Assembly: GCA_017550405.1 (NCBI GenBank)
Contig: JAFZPH010000022.1
Coordinates: 1-64,000 of the forward strand
Reading direction: 5' to 3'
Origin: Bacteroidales bacterium
GTDB lineage: Bacteria > Bacteroidota > Bacteroidia > Bacteroidales > P3
Length of the DNA stretch: 64,000 bases
The notes under the pieces were generated by a model that saw nothing but the letters and a program-made list of their open reading frames with translations, made no database searches and had not been told where the DNA came from. Positions 1-8,227 of this stretch are shown here, in pieces. Position numbers and translations under genes: made by a program. Every line of letters begins with the position of its first letter. Position 1 is the first letter of the stretch.

Positions 1-204
1 ACCACCATCACCGTGGGCGGCGTGAACGGCAAGGTGAAGATTGAAGTGGTCGACATGAACGGCCGCACCGTTGCCTCCGAGACCCTCGAGTGCAACAGCG
101 ACTGCGTCAAGACCATGGAAGTCGACAAACTCGCCCAGGGTACCTACTTCGTCCGCATCAGCGGCGAACAGGTGAACATGGTCAGGAAACTGATCGTGAG
201 GTAA
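1..204 (+). CDS. C-terminal part of a T9SS-secreted protein (partial)
   Basis: The window opens inside this gene, and only its last 67 codons are present, read in frame 1 with no start codon. The tail has the form of a T9SS type A sorting domain: KIEVVDMNGRTV, then a Gly-Thr-Tyr-Phe-Val-Arg strand (GTYFVRISG), then a basic and hydrophobic end (RKLIVR). In this family the domain takes a Sec-exported protein across the outer membrane and is removed at the surface. The functional domain lies left of the window, so the role of the protein cannot be told. A 9-nt repeat array and a strong terminator hairpin follow. Confidence 0.8.
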   Translation, partial: TTITVGGVNGKVKIEVVDMNGRTVASETLECNSDCVKTMEVDKLAQGTYFVRISGEQVNMVRKLIVR

Positions 205-212
205 TCTCCCCA

Positions 213-248
213 ACTAGTCAAACTAGTAAGACTAGAAAAACTAGTTTC
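213..248. repeat. array of 9-nt units (ACTAGnnnn x4)
   Basis: ACTAG starts at 213, 222, 231 and 240, exactly 9 nt apart; the four bases between differ. It lies directly after the stop of the T9SS gene and before the terminator. ACTAGT is itself palindromic. It is one of the short-unit arrays found through the first 45 kb. Confidence 0.8.
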
Positions 249-250
249 TC

Positions 251-284
251 AAAAGGGGGCGGCGCTGCGCCGCCCCTTTTTTCA
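251..284 (+). terminator. rho-independent terminator
   Basis: GGGGCGGCGC and GCGCCGCCCC form a perfect 10-bp stem around a single T. Four A lie before it and a run of T after it, so it could stop transcription in either direction. On the + strand it ends the T9SS gene. Confidence 0.9.
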
Positions 285-327
285 TTTTTGCTACAATAAA
301 TCTCCCTTTGCCGCGTTTATTTAAATT

Positions 328-804
328 ATGACACGTCAACAGCATCGCACACAAATCATCCAGGCCTGCCTCGAACTGCAGCGGCATCAGGCCGCTATCG
401 CCAAGCAGGAGATGGACTCTGCCCAGCAGCAGAGCAATGACTACGGGGCCAATGTCGACCGCTACGACTCCTACCGCACCAAGATGATGCGTTCGCGCGA
501 CATGTACGCCAAACAGCTGGCCAATGCCAATGCTGGCATCCGTGTGCTGCAGGGGCTTCTCGACCACAGTCCCTTCGACAGGGCCGACCATGGTGCCATC
601 GTCATTACCGACAGGCAGCGTTTCTTCCTCAGTATCGGTGCTGGAAAATTCTTGGTCCCCTTCCACAACCCCGAAGCCCAGCCCCAGGAGGTTTTCTTCG
701 CCATCAGTGCCCAGACCCCCATCTACATGGCGCTGAAAGGCAAAAGTGTCGGCGACACCATCACCTTCAACGGCGTGACGCAAACCATCATTGATATATT
801 GTAA
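328..804 (+). CDS. GreA/GreB-like protein with C-terminal FKBP-like domain
   Basis: This 158-residue protein begins with a long charged helical region (about residues 1-78, rich in Gln, Ala and Arg), which suggests a coiled coil. The C-terminal third ends in ALKGKSVGD followed by a TITFNG strand, which resembles the C-terminal domain of the transcript cleavage factors GreA/GreB. A coiled coil followed by this domain is the Gre layout. Bacteroidota carry small proteins of this type that databases often mislabel as 3-oxoacyl-ACP synthase. Binding to the RNA polymerase secondary channel is inferred. No signal peptide is seen. MarC follows after 29 bp and may be co-transcribed. Confidence 0.65.
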   Translation: MTRQQHRTQIIQACLELQRHQAAIAKQEMDSAQQQSNDYGANVDRYDSYRTKMMRSRDMYAKQLANANAGIRVLQGLLDHSPFDRADHGAIVITDRQRFFLSIGAGKFLVPFHNPEAQPQEVFFAISAQTPIYMALKGKSVGDTITFNGVTQTIIDIL

Positions 805-833
805 TTATTAACATCATAAAAACCATTGTCATT

Positions 834-1421
834 ATGATTAATATTATCCAAATCGTAGGTGCCTTTCTGGTTCTCTTTGCCATTATCGACATCACGGGGT
901 CCATCCCCATCTTTCTCTCCCTCAAACACAGCGGCAACAAGTTCCATCCCCTCTACGCGGCACTCATCTCGCTGCTGATTTTCGTCATCTTCTTCTTCCT
1001 GGGCGATGCCGCGCTGAAACTGTTCGGTGTCGACATCGAGTCGTTTGCCGTCGCAGGCTCCATCGTCTTGTTCATCATGGCTTTCGAGATGATTCTGGGA
1101 GTGGAAATCTTCAAGAACGACGCCTCCAGCGGGGGCTCCACGGTTGTCCCTATCGCCTTTCCCCTTATAGCGGGTCCGGGAGCTTTGACCACCATCATCT
1201 CGCTCCGTGCGGAGTACGACGATGTGAACATCCTCATCGCCTTGCTCATCAACATTGTTATCGACTACCTGGTGCTGCGCTATATCGACCGTCTGGAGAG
1301 GCTGCTTGGCGGCACGCTCATCTCTATCCTCCGCAAATTCTTCGGTGTCATCCTGCTAGCCATCGGCGTGAAGCTGTTCACCACGAACCTCGGCAGCCTT
1401 ATCCACAGCCTGAACCTGTGA
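834..1421 (+). CDS. MarC family integral membrane protein
   Basis: The protein has 195 residues and about six hydrophobic segments, the usual size for MarC/UPF0056. Family hallmarks are the N-terminal Ile-Thr-Gly-Ser-Ile-Pro stretch (DITGSIPIF) and PLIAGPGALTTIIS near residue 117. MarC proteins sit in the inner membrane; despite the name, a role in multiple antibiotic resistance has not held up and the transported substrate is unknown. The stop overlaps the first bases of a large nested repeat structure (1420-1556). Confidence 0.9.
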   Translation: MINIIQIVGAFLVLFAIIDITGSIPIFLSLKHSGNKFHPLYAALISLLIFVIFFFLGDAALKLFGVDIESFAVAGSIVLFIMAFEMILGVEIFKNDASSGGSTVVPIAFPLIAGPGALTTIISLRAEYDDVNILIALLINIVIDYLVLRYIDRLERLLGGTLISILRKFFGVILLAIGVKLFTTNLGSLIHSLNL

Positions 1422-1556
1422 ATTGAGAGTTGAGAATTGAGAATTGAGAGCATCGTTGAATCGTTGATACGTTTATATGTTGATACGTTTATACGGTTCG
1501 CAACATATCAACATAAAACATATCAACATATCAACACCTTCTCAATTCTAAATTCA
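1420..1556. repeat. nested inverted pair of short-unit arrays
   Basis: Four blocks follow each other. 1420-1450 repeats GAATTGAGA; 1452-1498 repeats 8-nt units such as TTGATACG and TTTATATG; 1501-1537 repeats CAACATAT, complementary to the second block; 1540-1555 (CTCAATTCTAAATTC) is complementary to the first. The whole can fold as a hairpin within a hairpin. The core 1479-1514 recurs on the other strand at 16828-16863 with two mismatches in 36. Confidence 0.85.
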
Positions 1557-1566
1557 AAAAAAAGCG

Positions 1567-1574
1567 TATCTTTG
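1567..1574 (+). promoter_or_regulatory. Bacteroidota -7 box (TATCTTTG)
   Basis: TATCTTTG matches the TAnnTTTG consensus. It lies about 60 bp upstream of the LRR gene and after an A-rich stretch. No clear -33 TTTG is seen at the usual distance. Confidence 0.7.
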
Positions 1575-1636
1575 TAGCCTGAAAACAATCGTACTTTATT
1601 CAAACAACACATTAATTAAAAATACTTTACATTAAT

Positions 1637-3106
1637 ATGAAATCTCCCATGATTATTGCAAGAAGACTTGTCGCCATCGCCATGCTACTCTTTATAGGCA
1701 TCGGTTCAGCCTCGGCATACGACATTTCGGTGACCACCGCCGGGAAGAGACTCTACTATAATGTCGACAACGACAATCACACTGCCGTGGTTACCTATTA
1801 CGGCGACTCGAACAACTACTGGCCTACCAACCGCCAGCCTTCCGACAGTCTTTTCATCCCTTCCACCATCACCTACCAGGGGACGACCTACGTGGTCAAG
1901 GCCATCGGCGACCACGCTTTCTCCAACTGCACCCGCATCAAGGATGTCATTGTAGGCGATTCCATCACTTCCATCGGCGACTATGCCTTCCAGTATTGCT
2001 CGCTTATCCGCAGCGTCACCCTGGCCTCCTCGGGCATCACCAGCATCGGCACAAGTGCCTTCGAGTCGTGCATTGCACTCAAGAAGATTTCTTTGCCACA
2101 GACCCTTACCTCGCTGGGTGAAGGTGTCTTTGCTGTCTGCCGCCAGCTGGACTCCATCGTCCTCCCCAACACGGTGACCCTACTCCCCAACCACCTCTTC
2201 TATGCTTGCAACAGTCTCATGACCCTCACCATACCCACTTCGCTCACCAGCATTGGCGACTTCACGTTCCGCGAGTGCAACCGTCTGCGCACCATCGACC
2301 TCCCAAACTCGGTGACCCATATCGGCAACTCGGCCTTTGTTGAGTGTTCCAACCTGCAGTACATCTATCTGCCCGAGAGTCTCGACACCATCAAGGCCTA
2401 TACCTTCCGCAACTGCACCCGTCTCACCCATGTGCGTATTCCCGCCTCGGTCTACCGCATCGAGAGCAACGCTTTTGCCAACGCCACCAGCCTGAACGAC
2501 ATTGTTGTCCTCAACACCCAGCCGCCCACGCTGGGCAACAACACTTTCCTTGATGTGGACCGCACAATCAGCGTCCATATCCCCTGCGGTTCCTACGACC
2601 AATATTCCACTGCCGAGGGGTGGAACGAATTCACCCATCTGATTGAATACCCCGGCTACAAACTCCAGTACTACGCTGCCGACACCTCCATGGGCACTGT
2701 CGAAGTGATTGTCGAGCCTACCTGCACCGACTCCACGGCCGTGGTGCGTGCCGTCCCCTTCCGCAACCACCAGTTCACCCACTGGAATGACGGCGACACC
2801 ACCAACCCCCGCACGGTGGATGTCACTGTCGACTCCATTCTTATCGCTCACTTCATCTACGTCGAACCCATCGGCATCGACCCCGTCCACACTTCCGAAG
2901 CCACTGTCACCTCGCTGCCCGGCATGATCCAGATTGCCGGTGCCGAAGGACTTGATATCCACATCTTCGACATCGCCGGTCGCCTGTGCAGCTCCATCCG
3001 TTTCGCTGCCAATCCCCAACGTATTGTGGTCGACCGTCCCGGTGTCTATCTCGTTCAGATTGCCGGACACCCGGCACGCAAGGTAGTGGTACTCCCCGCC
3101 CGATAA
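1637..3106 (+). CDS. BspA-like leucine-rich repeat surface protein
   Basis: A signal peptide occupies residues 1-27 and ends in SASA. From about residue 75 to 295 run LRR_5 (BspA-type) repeats of about 23 residues, recognisable as IGDYAFQYC, IGTSAFESC and IGNSAFVEC. Around 330-405 lies a divergent InlB B-repeat with AVPFRNHQFTHWNDG. The final 65 residues (IHIFDIAGRL, then GVYLVQIAG) look like a T9SS-type sorting tail, though less canonical than the others here. BspA-family proteins often mediate adhesion to host or partner surfaces; the ligand here is unknown. The gene has its own -7 box and follows the nested repeat. Confidence 0.85.
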   Translation: MKSPMIIARRLVAIAMLLFIGIGSASAYDISVTTAGKRLYYNVDNDNHTAVVTYYGDSNNYWPTNRQPSDSLFIPSTITYQGTTYVVKAIGDHAFSNCTRIKDVIVGDSITSIGDYAFQYCSLIRSVTLASSGITSIGTSAFESCIALKKISLPQTLTSLGEGVFAVCRQLDSIVLPNTVTLLPNHLFYACNSLMTLTIPTSLTSIGDFTFRECNRLRTIDLPNSVTHIGNSAFVECSNLQYIYLPESLDTIKAYTFRNCTRLTHVRIPASVYRIESNAFANATSLNDIVVLNTQPPTLGNNTFLDVDRTISVHIPCGSYDQYSTAEGWNEFTHLIEYPGYKLQYYAADTSMGTVEVIVEPTCTDSTAVVRAVPFRNHQFTHWNDGDTTNPRTVDVTVDSILIAHFIYVEPIGIDPVHTSEATVTSLPGMIQIAGAEGLDIHIFDIAGRLCSSIRFAANPQRIVVDRPGVYLVQIAGHPARKVVVLPAR

Positions 3107-3132
3107 CAAACCCTTTGTCGTCGACACCCCTT

Positions 3133-4065
3133 ATGAAGATTGCTGTACTCCTGCCCTGCTACAACGAAGTCTCCACCATTGCCAAAGTGGTGACCGATTT
3201 CCGTGCTGCACTGCCCGAGGCCGACATCTACGTCTACGACAACAACTCCACCGACGGCACCGCCCAGACGGCCCTGCAGGCGGGTGCCATTGTGCGCCAC
3301 GAACCCATGCAGGGCAAAGGCAACGTGATACGCCGCATGTTCCGCGAGGTGGAGGCCGACTGCTACCTGATGGCCGACGGCGATGATACCTATCCCGCCG
3401 AACAAGCCCGCCAGATGGTAACACCGGTATTGGAAGAGCATGTCGACATGGTGATAGGCGACCGGCTTTCCTCCACCTACTTCAACGAGAACAAACGTCC
3501 CTTCCACAACGGTGGCAACCGCGTAGTGCGCTGGCTGATCCGCCGTTTCTGGCATACCGACATCCACGACATCATGACCGGCTACCGTGCCTTCAGCCGT
3601 GCCTTTGTCAAGAACTTCCCCGTTATGTCGGGCAATTTCGAAATCGAGACCGAGATGACCATCCATGCCCTCGACCGCCGTTTCCTTCTGCGCGAGGTGC
3701 CCGTGGCCTACCGCGACCGCCCGCAGGGCAGCGTGTCGAAACTCAACACCTTCTCCGACGGCATCAGCGTTCTCAAGACCATCGTCCTCCTTTACAAAGA
3801 GTACCGCCCGCTGCGTTTCTTCTCGTGGCTGGCCGCATTCCTCTCCCTTGCCGGAGTGCTGTTGCTCATCCCCGTTCTGGTCGAGTACTTCCATACGGGG
3901 CTGGTACCTCGATTCCCCACACTCATCGTCTCCATGTTCCTCCTGCTGGCGGCATTGCTGTCGCTCTTCACAGGCCTCTGTCTTGACGTTATCGTCACCA
4001 AAGACCGCAAGAACTACGAGCTCCGCCTACTCCGGCAAGGAGACAGCCAACACCTCGCGACATGA
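3133..4065 (+). CDS. family 2 glycosyltransferase with two C-terminal TM helices
   Basis: The start at 3133 gives MKIAVLLPCYNE, the usual GT2 opening. An in-frame upstream ATG at 2986 would overlap the LRR gene and was not used. The acidic motif DGDDTYP near residue 78 should bind the metal and nucleotide sugar. Residues of about 230-300 form two membrane helices. GtrB and dolichyl-phosphate mannose synthase have this layout and load a sugar onto a polyprenyl phosphate at the cytoplasmic face. The next gene overlaps by ATGA and encodes a polytopic membrane protein, so the lipid-linked sugar is probably passed to it. Sugar and acceptor are unknown. Confidence 0.88.
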   Translation: MKIAVLLPCYNEVSTIAKVVTDFRAALPEADIYVYDNNSTDGTAQTALQAGAIVRHEPMQGKGNVIRRMFREVEADCYLMADGDDTYPAEQARQMVTPVLEEHVDMVIGDRLSSTYFNENKRPFHNGGNRVVRWLIRRFWHTDIHDIMTGYRAFSRAFVKNFPVMSGNFEIETEMTIHALDRRFLLREVPVAYRDRPQGSVSKLNTFSDGISVLKTIVLLYKEYRPLRFFSWLAAFLSLAGVLLLIPVLVEYFHTGLVPRFPTLIVSMFLLLAALLSLFTGLCLDVIVTKDRKNYELRLLRQGDSQHLAT

Positions 4066-5303
4066 AACGTCCGTGGATAAAATATCCCGTTGTCTTCGCT
4101 GCACTGATTGCAGCCTATCTGCTTTTTGCCCTTGTTGCCAACCTGCTTCCCAACGCCCCCATCATCCGCCATACGGCACGCACCCTTGCCAAGGACGACC
4201 TGCAGAGCGACTTCTGGTTTGTCTACTCTTGCCGTCCGGCCTACTATCTCGACAACTTCACCGACGCCCTCATCCTCAACCAAGCCTGCAACGGTGGCAG
4301 CGACCACTTGCTCACCAGCATGATGCTCAATCCCCGGTGTGACGACGGCCAAAGCCAGTGCTCCAGCCTAAAAAGCTTCATCTCCGGCGACACCACCCTG
4401 CACACCGTCCACTATGGCCGCTACTGGCATGGCAGCACCTTCCTTATGCGTTTCCTGCTCTCCTTTTGGGACTACCCCTCGCTGCGTATCCTGTTCTATC
4501 TTATCTCCTCCGTCCTGCTGGCATGGGTTGCTGCAGCCCTTTTCCTCCGTGTAGGCAAAGCCGTGGCGCTTTTCTTCGCCCTGTCGCTGGCCTTTGTCAA
4601 CTGTTTCATGATGCAAAACTCCATCCAGTTCCTGCCCGTGCTGCTTATCGCACTGGCTGCCACACTGTGGGTGGCTTACCGCGTTCAGCGGCCGGAGCAG
4701 ATGGTCCTGCTGCTCTTCGTCAGCGGCTCGCTGACCGCCTTCTTTGACCTCCTCACCTGTCCCGTCATGACGTGGGGGCTCCCACTGGGCGTCTATCTGA
4801 TGAAACAGCACCGCCACCCCGACGGCAGCTCATGGCTCCGGCAACTGGGAACATGGACTGTGGCATCGATGATGTGGGCCGTGGGTTATGGTGCCACATG
4901 GGTTGCCAAATGGGGCATCGCCACCATCCTGACCGGCGAGAACGTCATCCGTGACGGCGCCAGCCAGTTCGCCATCCGTGCCGGGGCCACTATCGACTAC
5001 TCACGGATTGATGCCGTCACCAACAATCTCTCGCTTATCCCTTGGGACTACGTGATCTGGATTATTATCCTGATGGGGATTTTACTACTTTGGCGCTTCA
5101 ACCGCAAAGGGTCAGGCACCGCGCTGCTCTGTCTGCTCACTGCTGTACCCCCTCTGCTATGGTACCTGGTCACTGCCGACCACTCCTACCTCCACAACTG
5201 GTTCACCTACCGCAGCCTCTCGGTATGCCTGATGGCTATATTCTTTGCCCTCACTGCCCTGGTGGACTGGCAACGCATCAAGCAATTAAGAATTAAACAT
5301 TAA
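4062..5303 (+). CDS. polytopic membrane protein, possible GT-C-type transferase
   Basis: The 413 residues hold about nine or ten hydrophobic segments with a large loop after the first one (roughly residues 35-125, with several Cys). It overlaps the GT2 gene by four bases (ATGA), so translation is coupled. No named family is recognised with certainty. The layout and the GT2 partner suggest a GT-C-fold enzyme using the polyprenyl-linked sugar on the periplasmic side, as in GtrA/B/C systems; this is inference. The last codons (IKQLRIKH) lie in a 7-nt repeat array (5284-5311), so the C-terminus may be recently altered. Confidence 0.6.
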   Translation: MKRPWIKYPVVFAALIAAYLLFALVANLLPNAPIIRHTARTLAKDDLQSDFWFVYSCRPAYYLDNFTDALILNQACNGGSDHLLTSMMLNPRCDDGQSQCSSLKSFISGDTTLHTVHYGRYWHGSTFLMRFLLSFWDYPSLRILFYLISSVLLAWVAAALFLRVGKAVALFFALSLAFVNCFMMQNSIQFLPVLLIALAATLWVAYRVQRPEQMVLLLFVSGSLTAFFDLLTCPVMTWGLPLGVYLMKQHRHPDGSSWLRQLGTWTVASMMWAVGYGATWVAKWGIATILTGENVIRDGASQFAIRAGATIDYSRIDAVTNNLSLIPWDYVIWIIILMGILLLWRFNRKGSGTALLCLLTAVPPLLWYLVTADHSYLHNWFTYRSLSVCLMAIFFALTALVDWQRIKQLRIKH

Positions 5304-5356
5304 GCATTGACGGCAAGCTATTTTTCAATTTTCACTTTTCAATTCTCAATTCCTCC
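5284..5356. repeat. two adjacent arrays of 7-nt units
   Basis: 5284-5311 reads AATTAAG, AATTAAA, CATTAAG, CATTGAC. 5322-5356 reads TTTTCAA, TTTTCAC, TTTTCAA, TTCTCAA, TTCCTCC. The first covers the end of the membrane protein gene. The second reaches to within 2 bp of the MBOAT start, so it fills the place of the ribosome binding site. The 17 bases 5314-5330 are identical to 6633-6649. Confidence 0.85.
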
Positions 5357-5358
5357 CT

Positions 5359-6789
5359 GTGATATTCAGCAGCCACATATTCCTCCTCTATTTCCTGCCA
5401 CTCTTTCTTGTGGTCTACTTCCTTGTCCCGTCCAAGGGACGCAACCTGGTGTTGCTGCTTGCCTCCATCGTGTTCTACGCCTGGGGGGCACCCGATTTCA
5501 TCCTCATCCTGCTGGCCTCCACCGTTGCCAACTGCTATCTGGTCAAGGCCATGCACCGCACCGACCGACCCGCCGCCAAGCGGCTGCTCTGCGCCAGTGC
5601 CATCCTCATCAGTCTCGGCCTGCTGGCCTACTTCAAATACGCCAACTTCTTTGTCGACAACGCCAACGCCCTGCTCTCTGCCCTCGGTCTCGGCACCATG
5701 ACGTGGACAAAGGTGCTGCTGCCCATCGGCATCAGTTTCTTCACTTTCCAGTCCATCACCTACGTCGTCGACACCTATCGTGGCGTCAACACCCCCATGC
5801 AGCGGCTTACCGACTATGTGGTATACATCATCATGTTCCCGCAGCTCATCGCCGGCCCCATCGTGCGCTATACCGACATCGCCGACCAAATCACCGCCCG
5901 TCGCCGCCTGCGTTGGGACGAATGTCTGCAAGGCTTCTACCGCTTCGTCATCGGACTGAGCAAGAAAGTACTCATCGCCGATGTCATCGGGCGTACCGTC
6001 GACGTGGCGTTGGGTGGCGACCTTGCCGCCATGGACACCGGCACCGCCTGGGTCACTATCACCGCCTACACCATGCAGCTCTACTTCGACTTTTCCGGCT
6101 ACAGCGACATGGCCATCGGTCTCGGCCGCATCATGGGTTTCCGCTTCCCCGAGAACTTCGACAACCCCTACAACTCGGCCAGCATCACCGAGTTCTGGCG
6201 TCGCTGGCACATCACCCTCGGAGCCTTCATGCGCAATTACCTCTATATCCCCCTGGGCGGCAACCGCCACGGCACCGCACGCACCTATTTCAACCTCTGG
6301 GTGGTCTTCCTCCTCAGCGGCCTGTGGCACGGCGCCAGCTGGAACTTCGTCCTGTGGGGAGCCTATCATGGCTTCTTTCTCGTAGTGGAGCGCATCCTGT
6401 CCCGCCACATCCCCCTGTTCGACACCAAACGTCGTCATCCCCTCTTCGTACTGCCCACCTTCATTATCCTACTTGTCGGCTGGGCCATCTTCCGCATCGA
6501 AGACCTCCCCTCCTGCTGGCTTTTCATCCAACGGCTCTTCGCCTTCGACAAGCCAATTTTCAATTCTCAATGCTCAATTTTCAATTCTCAATTCTACGTC
6601 ACCCTCGTCGTGGCACTCCTCTTCGCCTTCTGCAAGCTATTTTTCAATTCTCAATTCTCGATTCTCAATTCTCACTACAGTCCCAAGGCGCATATTCCCG
6701 TGTGGCTCGTAGCCTGCCTGCTCTTCTTTTTCTGCCTCGGCGCACTGACCGCCACCGATTTCAGTCCTTTCATCTATTTCCGATTCTGA
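5359..6789 (+). CDS. MBOAT family O-acyltransferase (AlgI-like)
   Basis: This 476-residue polytopic protein starts at GTG 5359 (MIFSSHIFLLYFLP, a typical AlgI N-terminus). The signature RRWHITLGAFMRNYLYIPLGG is followed by LSGLWHGASWNF, whose His324 is the family's catalytic histidine. AlgI-type enzymes carry acetyl groups across the inner membrane for O-acetylation of an extracellular polysaccharide. An AlgX-like gene follows after 4 bp and is the expected partner. Two stretches, residues about 398-413 (NSQCSIFNSQF) and 427-440 (NSQFSILNSHY), are encoded by 7-nt repeat arrays, stay in frame and fall in loops between C-terminal membrane helices. Confidence 0.92.
   Translation: MIFSSHIFLLYFLPLFLVVYFLVPSKGRNLVLLLASIVFYAWGAPDFILILLASTVANCYLVKAMHRTDRPAAKRLLCASAILISLGLLAYFKYANFFVDNANALLSALGLGTMTWTKVLLPIGISFFTFQSITYVVDTYRGVNTPMQRLTDYVVYIIMFPQLIAGPIVRYTDIADQITARRRLRWDECLQGFYRFVIGLSKKVLIADVIGRTVDVALGGDLAAMDTGTAWVTITAYTMQLYFDFSGYSDMAIGLGRIMGFRFPENFDNPYNSASITEFWRRWHITLGAFMRNYLYIPLGGNRHGTARTYFNLWVVFLLSGLWHGASWNFVLWGAYHGFFLVVERILSRHIPLFDTKRRHPLFVLPTFIILLVGWAIFRIEDLPSCWLFIQRLFAFDKPIFNSQCSIFNSQFYVTLVVALLFAFCKLFFNSQFSILNSHYSPKAHIPVWLVACLLFFFCLGALTATDFSPFIYFRF
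6557..6598. repeat. 7-nt array inside the MBOAT gene (first)
   Basis: Six units: TTTTCAA, TTCTCAA, TGCTCAA, TTTTCAA, TTCTCAA, TTCTACG. The 42 nt equal 14 codons, so the reading frame is kept. CAAGC stands just upstream (6549), as in the arrays at 5314 and 6633. Confidence 0.85.
6633..6675. repeat. 7-nt array inside the MBOAT gene (second)
   Basis: After CAAGCTATT come TTTTCAA, TTCTCAA, TTCTCGA, TTCTCAA and TTCTCAC. The first 17 bases are identical to 5314-5330. It encodes NSQFSILNS within a loop of the acyltransferase. Confidence 0.85.
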
Positions 6790-6793
6790 CACC

Positions 6794-8140
6794 ATGCGCA
6801 ACACGCCCAAGATACTCTGCCTCGTGACCCTCGGTCTCCTCCTGCTCACCATTTTGCAGGGAGCCACCTCCTTCATCAAGGTAAAACCCCTTAAAGGTGT
6901 TTACGTCGGAGCCGGGAAACCGCAGTTCACTCCTGCCGCCTTCTTGTCGGGCGAATGGCAGAAAGCCACCGACCAATACCTCAAAGAACACCATGGCTTC
7001 CGCGAACCCGCCATCCGTCTCTACAACCAATATCTCTGGTCGGCCTACCACCGTTCCACCAACCCCAGCTCCGTTGTTGTAGGGAAAGACAATTACCTCT
7101 TCGAGCCATGGTTTGTAGACGAATACTACACCGGCTGCCTCCACCACTACCACCCCGACAGCATCCCGGACTATGAGAAACCCAATATCTTCTACCGCCG
7201 CATGAGCCGCCTGGCCAAACTCCAGGCCATCCTCGAAGAGCAGGGGGTACATCTCTTCCTCGCCCTCCTGCCCGGCAAGGAACGCATCTACCCCCAATAC
7301 TTGCCTGACCGGGGAGCAAAAGCCCACGGCGACCGTCTCAGGGGTCACCACCGCGCCTACGACTACTACTGCAACTCCCTCTACGATTTCCGCCGCATAG
7401 ATCTCTGCCATTGCTTCGACAGCCTCAACGGCCACACCCCCTACCTCCTCTTCACCAAGACCGGCACACACTGGAGCAACATAGCCAGCATCTATGCCTT
7501 CGACTCCGTCATGCGCTACATGCAGACCTTCGGCCCTGCCATCCGTCCCGTCACCCTCGGCCAGCCCTATTACGGCTCCACCCGCGAGCCGGACGCCGAC
7601 CTCGACGACCTCCTCAACAAAACCTTCCGCATCCCCTCCGAGCGCAACCAATACGTCGATGTCACGCTTGCCGAACCTGCTCCCGAGCGCAACCCATCCC
7701 TAGTGGTCATCGGCGACTCCTTCTTCTGGAACATTCTCTACAACTTCCCCATACAGGAACTCTTCTCCGATTTCCGCTACTGGTACTACTTCAGCACCAT
7801 CTACTACGACCCCGCCCACGACAACGTCGCCGACATCGACCTGGTGGAGGAGTTGCTCCGCACCGACTACGTCATGCTCTCCTACTGCACCGTGCAGCTC
7901 TACAACTGCGGCAACGGCTTTATCAACCGCGCCCTCCTCGAACTCTGCTACGACCCCGACGAGATACAGGCCGTCCGAGACAGCCTAAGCCGTACCGCCT
8001 TGGGTGATAACATCGACTCGCAAAAAGCCATTGACGAACTTATCGACCAAAACTTGGAGCAGTACTTCCCCGCCTTGGCCGAAAGCCATCCCACAAAGCG
8101 TTGCTCCCGACTCTCCGCCGTCGCCACCAAACGCCCCTGA
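6794..8140 (+). CDS. AlgX/AlgJ-like SGNH acetyltransferase (DHHW family)
   Basis: This protein of 448 residues has one N-terminal hydrophobic helix (about 7-27), either a signal anchor or a signal peptide. Residues near 50-80 (GEWQKATDQYLKEHHGFR) match the N-terminal pattern of AlgX/AlgJ/DHHW proteins. Catalytic elements are GTHWSN with His226 and GDSFFW with Asp308 and Ser309. Such proteins take acetyl groups exported by an MBOAT protein and transfer them to a periplasmic or surface polysaccharide. The MBOAT gene ends 4 bp upstream. Together with the two transferase genes it forms a likely surface-glycan modification unit. The glycan is not known. Confidence 0.8.
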   Translation: MRNTPKILCLVTLGLLLLTILQGATSFIKVKPLKGVYVGAGKPQFTPAAFLSGEWQKATDQYLKEHHGFREPAIRLYNQYLWSAYHRSTNPSSVVVGKDNYLFEPWFVDEYYTGCLHHYHPDSIPDYEKPNIFYRRMSRLAKLQAILEEQGVHLFLALLPGKERIYPQYLPDRGAKAHGDRLRGHHRAYDYYCNSLYDFRRIDLCHCFDSLNGHTPYLLFTKTGTHWSNIASIYAFDSVMRYMQTFGPAIRPVTLGQPYYGSTREPDADLDDLLNKTFRIPSERNQYVDVTLAEPAPERNPSLVVIGDSFFWNILYNFPIQELFSDFRYWYYFSTIYYDPAHDNVADIDLVEELLRTDYVMLSYCTVQLYNCGNGFINRALLELCYDPDEIQAVRDSLSRTALGDNIDSQKAIDELIDQNLEQYFPALAESHPTKRCSRLSAVATKRP

Positions 8141-8227
8141 CCCCAGTCATTCCATCCAACTTTGCTGCCCATACAAGAAAATGTTTTCTTCGGTCGTTCT
8201 ATGGGGCCACTCCAATGATGAACACGT

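Noticed and set aside
1420..1556. CRISPR array
   Set aside because: Units are 7-9 nt with no spacers, and no cas genes are present; the Cas4-like protein at 44959 is an isolated nuclease.
5307..6827. A 506-codon open frame over the MBOAT gene, rich in His, Arg and Pro
   Set aside because: It is a frame-shifted shadow of the acyltransferase. It shows no family features, while the other frame carries all MBOAT motifs.
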